Positions 26,541-36,540 of a stretch of DNA of 64,000 nt are shown piece after piece (position 1 is the stretch's first letter; each line of letters starts with the position of its first letter). This stretch comes from Druceiella hillmani. Lineage: Eukaryota > Arthropoda > Insecta > Lepidoptera > Hepialidae. The stretch is from NCBI GenBank assembly GCA_039881145.1, contig JAYKKI010000155.1:310001-374000 (forward strand). Direction: 5' to 3'. The notes beneath the pieces were generated by a model that had not been told where the DNA came from, did no database searches, and saw only the letters and a list, made by a program, of their open reading frames with translations. The translations under genes and the position numbers were made by a program.

Positions 26541-28639
26541 CTTCTTAGTCTTACTAGCTTTTTTCCAAAAAATTATCGCTTCATATTCAGCCACAGTAGC
26601 AAAATCTCTAAAGGTTTGGTTTTTTCGCTTTTGTAGAAAAATATAAACGTAATATTTCACCAATAGAAAGTTACTTCCCGCTAAAAGTACACACGTGAAT
26701 ACATATAAAATTTGAACTTTTAAGAGTATAAAGTGTTTCCACTGAATTACATAATATATTAATATTATTTTTTTAGTGTTTGTATGTTGCATAATATATT
26801 GTATATTCAAAGATGTAAAATATTATTAATTTTTGAAAAACACAAGACTTAGGAATGTGTATTTTTTCTCTATTCAGGTTTCGTGTTTATTGGTCAATTA
26901 ACCAAATTTCGGTTTTATTTCTATTTAATAAATTCCCGCCACTATTAATGGACGACACGACAAGTGCACGAAACATGTACGTCTGATTTGGGAACCAAAA
27001 TGCACGTGCTCTCTCTAAGTACTGAATTCAAACTTTGGTGGGCCGGGGCTCAACCTAGGTAAATAGGCGCAAGAAAGAAGTAGGAGAGGTGGAAGAGGTG
27101 GAGGAGGGGAGGAATGACGGTAGTGGGCTAGTAAGTTTTTCTGCACCCATTTCACTTGAAAATAGGCTTATTGACTCTAATAACCACGTTAGAGTCAATA
27201 AGCCGAATTCATTGTTTAAGCGGCCATACAATGTTTTTTTTCAGAAAGTTTTACTTATGGTAGCGACTTCTAAACCTTTCAAATAATACTAAATATAATC
27301 TAAAATGTCAAATAATAATAAATTAAAAATATAAGTATTCATCATTTTAGGGTAGACAACATACGCCAGGGTGCCTAGCCAATTTTCCAAAAGTTGAAAA
27401 ATGAGAATCACCATTATCTATGATATGAAGTGCTTAGTGTCTATCAGACTATTTATTGATTACAGCGTCTATTAAAAATCGCATTTTGGGCCCACAATGA
27501 ATGTAAAGTATTGAATGTAATACGAAAATTCTAGAATACGTAAGTAAAATAACTTTATCACTATTATTTCCGAAGTAAATCTATTTAGATAGCCAAGGTG
27601 AATATGACGTTTATGTGTATATGCGTTGGTGTGCATATATTTGAAAGAGAGAGAGAGGGCCGTTGACTTGGTACCAATTCCTAAAATCTAACCGTAGTAT
27701 TATTTTACATACAAACAGAGGCCTGACTCATTCTCAAAAAAATAATCCGCTTAAACGTGTTGTTTTTTTAAGGTCTTGAACTTAAAAAGAAAAACGGACT
27801 TACCTTATACGACACTGAGAGTCTTTCTGATTGTCACAACCGATTTCCTTAGGAACAGTTTGACCTAGTAACTTGCAACTTTACATATTAATAAATCATG
27901 TTAATACATCTACTTCAAATATTCTAAAGATTCCAGGTTAATACTTAAAAGTATTTATATGCTAATTTTGGACGAGACCCATTAAGCAAGCGACAGATTT
28001 TAGTTTTATATATCGTTGGTTTTATATACCGTACGAAAAAACCAATGATATGGAATCAAAAATATATTTCTTAGAATTGTGGCATACGCTTAGAAAATTA
28101 CCTCTTTTCTTATTATTCCCGAAAATACGGAAACGAAAGTCATAAAGAAAATAGTTGATTAATATAGAGGAAATATATTTCCTAAGTCCTGTGGTTTTCA
28201 AAAATTCACAATATTTTACATTTATGAATATACTAACGTACTATGCAATATAAAAACACGTTAAAAATATAATCAGAGCGAGCAGGACTGAGAAAATAAT
28301 ACTTGACTGGCGAATAAGATATATATGGTCCTAAGAATTCACAAACCGTATGTTTGCCCAAAAACAATATGTGATGAAGAAACATTTCATTAAAAATTAT
28401 TACAATTTTTTTATAAATATAAAAAGAGATTTTCCGTGAAATTGTTGTTGAAATTACAAATGATCGTCGATGTCATAATAATTATTGACTTATTGGGTAT
28501 AATGACCCACGTCGTAATACCTTATGTCTTATGCTCAATGTCTTAAAACAATATTAAATAATGTATATCAGTTATTGATCAATTAATATGAATAAATCTC
28601 AAAGCTCTGTTGCTAAAAGCTTATTCAATAAAATCTAAA
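26541..28639. other. AT-rich intergenic DNA with one hairpin
   Basis: A purine-rich GGAGGTGGAAGAGGTGGAGG-type stretch lies at 27085-27120 and a short (GA)n at 27645-27657. The only structured element is the hairpin at 27165. Confidence 0.5.
27165..27204. repeat. Perfect 16-bp hairpin
   Basis: GGCTTATTGACTCTAA, 8-nt loop, TTAGAGTCAATAAGCC. No flanking target duplication was identified. Confidence 0.88.
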
Positions 28640-28875
28640 CCAATCGTTAAAGAGTGACGAGTGCTTTGACAACAATCTCTCGTTTGAACTCGGTGACAGA
28701 TTTGTCGCAGCAAGCGAGCAGCACGTTGCGTCGTCGAGTGCAGATCCCTCAGTGCCCTGTCGAGTTTCCTATCTTGAAAAGTTCAAAATCAAGACGCGCA
28801 TCCTTCGATAAGTTCTTAAAACACGTTGATAAGTATGGAAAAGGTATTAATTGGAATAAACATTGCCGGGGTTAA
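28640..28875 (+). other. Possible exon or gene relic
   Basis: A GC-richer open frame of 73 codons in an otherwise very AT-rich area. The residues are mixed and polar (for example TDLSQQASSTLRRRVQIPQC and SKSRRASFDKFLKHVDKYGK), unlike the hydrophobic chance ORFs nearby. A splice-donor-like AAAAG|GTATTA follows the codons for YGK at about 28842. I see no good acceptor upstream. The family is not recognised. It could be a host exon, a relic, or chance. Confidence 0.2.
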
Positions 28876-29458
28876 GAGTGGATTATAGAATACAAATTTA
28901 AATAAAATTAAAACCCGTGAAAATAAATATTAACTGCTTAGCATTGGTAGAATATATTTAATTATATTGTAAAACAGAGAACCTCAAAAATCTATTAATA
29001 TACATCATTCTTGATAAAGAGGAACAGTTGTATCAAAATTACCGCTCTAGCAATCACTAAACTGAAAACGTGGGAAGTGTGATGATCCGTTTGATGTTTG
29101 CCGACGACAATGGAGAGGTTGACCATGTCCAATTTCGTAACATTATGTAAAAACGGTAGAAAGGTATTTAGGGAGAATATGCATAAAAATTTAAAAAATG
29201 TGTAAATAGGAGGCACCGGTGTGTATTACAATTTTACTAAATATAACCGTCTATTAGAGAGAATCATGATTTGTACAATTCTACCTGAATTTTTGGTTTT
29301 TTGGGACAATTTTGGAATTCTCGCCTGTCAAGTTATATTTATATATGGACAAAACTATTTTATGTTTTAGAAAATGTGTTAAAGTTGCAAAAGAAAACTC
29401 CGAGAGACAATCAATTGCCTGCCAAATTTTGTATCGCTTAGACTACAACATCTACACT
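28876..29458. other. AT-rich intergenic DNA, nothing recognised
   Basis: A short open stretch near 29085-29135 reads MIRLMFADDNGEV. The FADD tetrad recalls reverse transcriptase, but no neighbouring RT motif supports it. Confidence 0.45.
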
Positions 29459-29487
29459 TATATACATATACATATACACACACACAT

Positions 29488-29552
<65 letters not shown>

Positions 29553-29555
29553 CAC
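29459..29555. repeat. Compound (CA)n/(TA)n microsatellite
   Basis: About 45 bp of CA-rich repeats pass into about 50 bp of TA. It creates repetitive reading frames on both strands. Confidence 0.95.
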
Positions 29556-30014
29556 AAAATTATTGTAAATATTTCCTTCAAAATTTTCAATAAGTGGGCT
29601 GCCGATCAGCTTCAATTACTAACTTTAACTTGCAAGAAATATATTGAAACTTCCCGGAGCTCCTTGAAGATATTGAAATCGCAATGAAGACAAAGCTAAT
29701 TAGATTCAGAAGTCTCATTGGCCGCTAACGAAATTCGTTTTCACTGCCTGAGTAAAGTCATTGTACAAGTAAAACGTGTTATATTTATGACTGACGAATT
29801 AAATAGAAGGAAATATTGCTATAGTGAATGTGGATTTTTTTGCATAACTTGTATAATAGTTAAGCACAGATAACATACAAATATTAATTGAAGTATACAT
29901 CATAAGTATACATCTTGTGATTAAATATTTAATATTACCACATAATGTTTCCCCTATCTTTTTTAAACAATTAACAATCATTTATATATCCTATATACTG
30001 AAATAAACCTGTTA
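29556..30014. other. AT-rich intergenic DNA, nothing recognised
   Basis: No signal found. Confidence 0.5.
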
Positions 30015-30200
30015 AGTACCAGTAGAACTCTCATTACGAGGGTCCTGCACACTCTTAGACATATGTAAAAGTTTAACCATACTTAGTATTTCTATTGAAC
30101 TATTTATGATTTTTCTTATTATGTATTTAAAAAGTTAACAAATTCAAGCCGTAAGATTTAGAACTTTAGCTGTCCTTTCCAATAAATTTTAGTTGGGGTT
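30015..30200 (+). repeat. Dispersed repeat family A, copy 2
   Basis: Has the core AGTAGAACTCTCATTACGAG at 30021, then GTCCTGCACACTC, then AGTATTTCTATTGAACTATT near 30087. The last motif is nearly identical to AGTATTTCTATTAAACTATT in the copy at 52.8 kb, and both copies are followed by a GTAAGAT-x-TAGAA segment. Confidence 0.55.
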
Positions 30201-32720
30201 CTGTAAAACATTTTTTTTATAATTATGATGCAGTTTATATATACGAGTGAGGATCCATATTTTTTCGTAGTTTTTAATAGAATTCCCTTATATTCAATTA
30301 TGGGAAAGTAATGTTTTCAAATGCTTATAATCGTCTCTTTATTATAGCCTTACATACGGTGTATGAAATATAAAATCATTTGAGTAATTTGAATTGAGTA
30401 TTCGCTCCTTCAAGAATATTAATATTTTCAGCCTTAAAATTTACGCGAATTATTTATTTATTTATTTATTTATTTATCTACTTTAATGTATCTAATTGAT
30501 ACATATGGCGGACTTATTGCTACGTGAGCAATATCTTACAGCCAACCATAACAATTAATATACTTTAACATTATGCCAAGTTTATATTTCTATGTTAAAT
30601 GGTTTCTGATAAAACTGATAAAATTGACTGTGACTGACAGACACGAACTAAACGACAAGTGAATAATCCAATGAAAATTCTTTTTTTTTCTTTTGAGATC
30701 CTTTTGAGGTTTTCAAAAGAGGGTTACATAAATAATCATAAAAATAGCACAACGCCTATTAAAGTAGGTAACTGAATAAGTGAAGCGAAAGAAGCATATC
30801 AGCTTAAAGATTTTTTTTATTCCATCATAGTGATTTACCTTACTTCAGTAGGAGACGACGTATAACTGAATCCAATTGGATTCTGTCAATTTGCTGATGA
30901 AATATTTCACCTGTCCATTAACTTATTGCTTAGGTCGAGTTAGAGTGATTACAATTTTAAAATCATTGTCTATTAATTTTTTTCCTTTAAAAATAATTTG
31001 GTTAAGAATGAGGCTTAGAAAAGTACCTTTTTTACATAAAGAGATAAACAACCCTAGAATCGTTGTAAATAATTTCAAGACTTAAATATTAAAAAATTAT
31101 CCAAAGGTAAAATTTTAAATAAATTTTATTTATAAATTAGCAATGAAGTTCGGAAACGCATGTATAAATTTTACATAATCATTCGTTGCGCTTTGGGAAT
31201 CATAATACTAAATTTATTCTTTTCAGACATTTAGTCAATCTTTTCTTCGTAATTTAAATACATATAATATCATTTAATATATTATCAAAAACTGAAGGAA
31301 TATGTTTATTTAGATGTGAAATCTAACGTAAAATATTAACCAACATTAGTTTTTGAATTTGATTTCCACTGGAAAAAGGTTATAATTATCCTGAAGAGTC
31401 CTAAATCGCTATTACTGGCACTTCATGAAATTGTATAATATTAACATAATGTAATAAAATTTAGAAGCCACTTGTTTCAACTTTGGGGGCAGAAGCTTCA
31501 GTGATATGCAAAAAATTAAGAGTGCTTTTGTAAAAAATGGAGGTGCCCAATAATTCAATGAATTTCTGAAACCACCTTTGTTTAACATTGAAACAGAAAG
31601 CAGAGATAATTTTATTCTCAATAATCAAATATCAGAAGAAAAAAATATATATTTGAACCCTAATTAGAGACTCGACTTTTTTAAAGATAAATAACAATTA
31701 GTGGGCAAATCACATGTACACTTATGTCATCTTAAAAAATCTTAAAAAGCAGCCAAGTATGTGTAAGAAAACTTATAAAGGGTTGCCTATTTCTTTATAT
31801 CTCTTGAAATTTTTGAAGCAACATAAAAGAATAATTTCAATAGAAAATTTTAAATAATGCAAATAGCTAAAATTATTGTTTCGATACGTATTCGTTATTT
31901 CTGTAACTGCCTTTCATTATACATTATAATACAAGGATGACAATTGCAAACAAGAAAAATAAATACAGTATCGTAAAAATGTCAAAAAAGGTTTAAAAAA
32001 ACCTATCGAGAATTACAAGACTAATTGAAACACATGTCCGCAATTGTACTTCCTATAATTCAGTATAGTTCATTTTTTTTAAACAACAAAAAAATGTACA
32101 GGAATATATTTTCATTCAATAAAGGAATAATGCAAATTTACAATACTCCTTTAATACTCGTACGTATGTCTCCTTTGCCACTTGGAGGAACCCTTATTTC
32201 TCTTTAGGATATTAGTAGCGTAGCGCCAAACTGGACAAATTAAATTCCTGTCCACACTGAAACCATCTTGCATAATATATATTTATTTAACGAAATTTAG
32301 TTCAAAACTCTGATAATGATACCCTTTTCGATGTCTTTACCAGTATTCATATTTCGTCGCGCGTATCAATAATACTACAAGGGTCCGTGTGCTTGGATAA
32401 CATAATGGTATGATTACCAGCTAATGTCATTCTCGAGATTTGTTAAATACTGTTTCCAGAGTCTGTTAACAGATTGTAAACTGAATGTATTGGATTTAGT
32501 CTTTCAGCTTAAAACGAATTTTTTAAGTTGCGAAATAATAAATATCAATAAAAATAAGGTACAGTCAGATCTACCTAACAATAGCAGCTAGGAAGACTAG
32601 CTGATTAGTATCAATCGTTTTGTTACGGGTTTTCCCTTGTCGGTTATAATTCCTTAACGGTGCACATTTGTTGTAACTGTGCACCATATGACATGGAGCT
32701 CTAGTAGATTGTCTATATAA

Positions 32721-32727
<7 letters not shown>
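30201..32727. other. AT-rich intergenic DNA, nothing recognised
   Basis: Includes a short (ATTT)n tract at 30451-30477. ORFs here are chance length. Confidence 0.5.
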
Positions 32728-32751
<24 letters not shown>

Positions 32752-32777
32752 CATACACACACATAGGTTCGTGTGTT

Positions 32778-32826
<49 letters not shown>
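32728..32826. repeat. Two (TA)n tracts separated by CA-rich spacer
   Basis: TA runs at 32728-32752 and 32781-32826 flank ACATACACACACATAGG and GTGTGTTTATG, which are themselves roughly inverted (CA-rich then TG-rich). The whole could fold as a long hairpin. Confidence 0.92.
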
Positions 32827-32830
<4 letters not shown>

Positions 32831-32869
32831 GTATTAAAATTCGAATAAATTAACGTTTTTGTTGTAAAG

Positions 32870-33720
32870 TGGTCAACGATTATCCATTTATTTTAGAAAA
32901 TTACTTTGTGTGGCGTTGCTTGTACTTAGCATAACTTTTTATTGTTTATAAATAAGGAAGATATGAAGGAAGAGAACACAGTGTTACTGAAGGGAACGAC
33001 GCCCCATAAAAATGAGATTTCGCGACGAAATGAGTTTACTACCCTGTTTATCTTGTAAATAAAGTAAGTGGTTTTCTGAGGACAACAAAATGGGATGGCG
33101 GTCATTATTCGTAAATATAGTATCACACAGTAAGGGTCGCGGAGGTATATAGTTAGAGCAGTAATGATAAATATTTTAAACGTTTCATTATTTTTGATAA
33201 CTTTTTGGGTTTTTTCAGATTAAAATTACAGGATATGAACGATTAAATCACTTTATTGAAATTACATCTTCACTTTTACTCTTTTGTGAGAATTTCAGTC
33301 TTAAAAAAAGACAATAATTAATTTTTAAGACGGAAAACCGTAGCATCGCAGGTATAATAAAATGGACGTCGAAAAAATCATCGTCTTCATAAATAGATAC
33401 TTATTGTAAATATGGCTTTATATCGTACCGTTGCTTGTGCTTAGTACTAATTGTTATTATTTATAAACGAGAAAGTGAGGAATGAAAGGAAGATTTGTCT
33501 AGTGTTACTCAAGGGAATGACGCTTCGTAAGACAAAGTTTCCCTAGGAAATGAATGTACTAACCTATCTATTTATGTTTTGAATAAAGCTTGCGTTAGTG
33601 CCTTTCTGAGAAGAACGAAGAAAGATGACAGGCATGCTGTACTCGTAAATCTCAAAGAGTCTTGGGAGTTAAAAATTTAATGCTAAATGTTACAAATATT
33701 TCATTATTTTTGATAATTGT
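32870..33720 (+). repeat. Diverged tandem duplication, about 490-bp period
   Basis: Landmarks in 32870-33200 recur in the same order in 33360-33720: CGTTGCTTGTACTTAGCATA / CGTTGCTTGTGCTTAGTACT; TTTATAAATAAGG / TTTATAAACGAGA; GTGTTACTGAAGGGAACGAC / GTGTTACTCAAGGGAATGAC; GAAATGAGTTTACTACCCTG / GAAATGAATGTACTAACCTA; TTTCATTATTTTTGATAA in both. Neither strand keeps an open frame across both copies, so this is a non-coding duplicate or two copies of an unnamed repeat. Confidence 0.75.
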
Positions 33721-33779
33721 ACCACCCGTAGATGTATGTACATAGATGTACCTGTACACTAAATGTGCTTTTTAAAAAA

Positions 33780-34270
33780 ATAGGGTAATATGCTATTCAG
33801 GCATCTATAAACTCTAATCGCATTTTTTTATAATTTGTAATGTCTTTCTGTCTAGTAGTTTGTTCGAGTGTCAATGAAAAACTATTGGATCGATTTAAAT
33901 GAAGTATTACTGAAATTAACAGGGTTCCATTCAAAACTGAAGATATATTTTGCCCCTTTCATATTTTTACTAAGGGAGCATTGATCTGTCTATATAATTT
34001 TTATCCAACGGTATATTTATTCAACTACGTATCGCGTAGAAGCCACTAAACCGATTTAAATGAATCTTTCACTGAGATCATTTTCAGCACACCAACAACT
34101 TTTAGTCAAATGTTTTCCAATAATCCTGAAATTCAATTACTAACATTCAGGCGATAAGACCGAGGAAGAGATTGAAAGCTTATAAATATAAATGATCGGG
34201 ACTATTATACCAATTCGGCTGTTATGTATTCAATCTGTTATGTAAAATGAATTAATGATACATTTCCGTT
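33780..34270 (+). repeat. Insect-type interspersed repeat module, forward copy
   Basis: Contains two tandem subunits about 160 bp apart, each with a (C)CGATTTAAATGA motif (33891 and 34051) preceded by an ACTATTGGAT or CCACTAAA stretch. The pattern 'ccactgaaccgattt-gatgaaattt' is a hallmark of old, abundant insect non-autonomous elements. It runs directly into the TTAGG-like block on its right. Confidence 0.5.
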
Positions 34271-34279
34271 TGACATGTT

Positions 34280-34760
34280 AACATTATTCAAGCTCAGACA
34301 AGAATTATGTTAGGTTTGATTTGGATATGTGAAACCTAAATTCAGTGTTTCCTTAAAATAAAGTATGTGTTAAAAGATGTGAGGCTAGGTTAGGAAACAT
34401 TGAGTTAGTTTGGGTGGGTATGTTGGATTAGGTTAGATTAAATGGGTCGGATTGGTTTATGGTCGGTTGAGATAGGTGAGGTTGGGTTATACATTATGTT
34501 TGGATATATTAGTTACGTTATGCTACGTTTCATTAAATTACCTTACGTTACCTTCCTTTACGTTGCATAGGTTATATTATGTCGTGTTAGCTTAGCTTAC
34601 ATTTGATAAGGTTGCGTTAAATTATATTAAGTTACATTACATTCTATTGTAATATGTTATGTTACGTTACGTCATGTTGGCCTATGTAATCTATTATATA
34701 AGGATGCGTTAAGTTATCTTGTGCTCAATTCTACTGTAACATAATATAACGTAACGAAAC
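34280..34760 (+). repeat. Degenerate TTAGG / TTACG pentamer block, G-rich strand forward
   Basis: Dense runs of TTAGG variants at 34300-34500 (TTAGGTTTG, CTAGGTTAGG, TTGGATTAGGTTAGATT, GAGGTTGGGTTA) shift to TTACG/TTATG variants at 34500-34690 (GTTACGTTATGCTACG, TTACGTTACC). The 5-bp spacing is kept in places, but the array is heavily mutated. TTAGG is the ancestral arthropod telomere repeat. Confidence 0.65.
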
Positions 34761-35110
34761 ATAACGTAGCTTAATAATCAACAAAAAAGCACGGCGCGCT
34801 ACGGCACTACACGGCATGGCACAACAAAACAGAACCTAATATAACATAAGGTAATGTAATGGAACGAACATAATGTGACGTAACGTAACGTAAAGTCACA
34901 TAATATAACGTAACCTTAGCTAACTTAACCTAACTCTAGCATAAGAAAATAAGATACCAAAATGTGAAAACCTAACCTAATCTGACCTACCCAAAATAAT
35001 GTATTGAAAGTTAACAAAAAATATAACGTACACCCCAATATAATCTAACCTTACAAACCTGCACAACTGACCTAACAAACCTAACCTAAACGAACCTAAT
35101 CCAACTGGAT
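34735..35110 (-). repeat. Degenerate CGTAA / CCTAA pentamer block, reverse orientation
   Basis: The complement of the previous block: CGTAAC/CATAAC repeats at 34740-34930 (GTAACGTAACGTAAAG) followed by CCTAA at 34915-35110 (CTTAACCTAACTC, AACCTAACCTAATC, CCTAACAAACCTAACC). With 34280-34760 it forms a large imperfect head-to-head inverted repeat centred near 34.7 kb. Confidence 0.65.
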
Positions 35111-35690
35111 ATAATGTATTATCCTCGTATAGCAAAATAGCTATTTCACTTAAAAAGAACTTCGAAAAAAAATGAGCCGCGGGCAGAATGTAAGCTCAGT
35201 TATCTTCATCCCATTATTTTCATGCCAAATGAATTTCAAGCGTTATTAACTAGCACGACATGGAAATTTTCATAATTTATTCTCGAAAATATGCACTTTC
35301 CGGGGACAAGAATAGCCCATTAGAATAATGACGTAATACTCTAGGTAGCTACTTTGAATTCAATTAACACTTTTCTAAACCCAATTCAAAACAACTTATG
35401 TCTTAGCTTGAATGACGTTGCATTTCGAAAATATTTTCGAACAGTATAAAATTAACTTAAACTTTAGGCCAATTTCAGTAATATTATTAACACTTTTTTC
35501 GTCTTGTCTATGCACTCTACCTTAATAATATCTGAATTTCAATTTCTTCATGGATAATTTTACAAAAAGTATTTTAGACTTCAATCTACCCTTTATTCGC
35601 AGAATTCAAATCGATTTTATAGTTTTTCCGTGATGCTTAAACAAACAGCAAGACATATAAATAAACAGAATTAATAATTCCCTAAATTAA
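35110..35690 (-). repeat. Interspersed repeat module, reverse copy 1
   Basis: Near 35603-35660, the reverse complement matches the 33.83-33.9 kb part of the forward module (ATGTCTTGCTGTTTGTTTAA; then GAAAAACTATAAAATCGATT). A fragment at 35173-35195 (GAGCCGCGGGCAGAATG) resembles the terminal region of insect Helitron-like repeats. Between them I see nothing assignable. Confidence 0.45.
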
Positions 35691-35694
35691 TTTA

Positions 35695-36000
35695 ACCAGA
35701 TTTAACCCAACCCAACCTAACATAATCCGATATAACTCAAACAACGTGTCTCAACATAACCCGATGTAATCCAATGGAACATATCTCAACCTCAACCTAA
35801 CCCAGCCTAACTCAATCTTACCAAAGCCAACCTAATTTAATCCTACCTAATATAACCCAACCTTATCCAACTTAATCTATTCTAACCTAATTAAACATTA
35901 CTCAACAAATCCAATATTAGCAAAACTAACCCAACTTAACCTAATCCAACAAACCAAGCCCAGTCTAACCTTAGCAACCTAGCCTAGCCTCATCTATACT
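35695..36000 (-). repeat. Second degenerate CCTAA block
   Basis: About 300 bp rich in CCTAA/CCCAA/CTTAA pentamers (CCCAACCCAACCTAACATAA, CTCAACCTAACCCAGCC, AACTTAACCTAATCC). Same orientation as the block at 34735-35110. Confidence 0.65.
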
Positions 36001-36540
36001 CGTAGCTACTTTATTTAAAAAAATAATTTTATATAGAGGGATTGAAAGATGTACCTTTTAGCCAAAGATAAAAATTTACGAATCCCTGCGTAGGTAAAAT
36101 GATGGTTTAGGAGTGGGAGTATGAACGTTACCTAGCACTCGTCTCTCTAATTTAGATCACATATATCAAAATCTAACATAATTTAACTTATATCACATCT
36201 TGAATAACGTTCATATCTCAAACGGGCCTTCGACCGACACAAAAGTATCTTATATCACATGTTGAACTTTGAGCCAAATTACTTTTATATTCTCGACAAT
36301 CTTACACAAAGAGTACTAATGATCGAATTTCAAGATCGTTAGAAAACATTTGGCAAGAAAGACACTTCAGGTTATAGTCCGTATCCCAAGAATTATCTCA
36401 GAGAATGTGTAATTTAAATCGGTTTAATGGTTTTGCATTTGCAAACCCAAAATATGTTTTGGGTTCAGAAATGCATGAGTATCATATTCCTGAGTATCAT
36501 TCCTTTTTCCAGAAATGTCTCCAAGGTATAGACAATTAAT
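36000..36540 (-). repeat. Interspersed repeat module, reverse copy 2
   Basis: The reverse complement of 36320-36435 aligns with 34040-34150 of the forward module: CATTAAACCGATTTAAATTA vs CACTAAACCGATTTAAATGA; CTCTGAGATAATT vs CACTGAGATCATT; CAAATGTTTTCTAACGATCT vs CAAATGTTTTCCAATAATCC; then TGAAATTC in both. The CCTAA block abuts it on the left, mirroring the forward copy, whose TTAGG block lies on its right. Confidence 0.55.

Noticed and set aside
29085..29135. FADD tetrad suggesting reverse transcriptase
   Set aside because: No flanking RT motifs in any frame; a four-residue match is uninformative.
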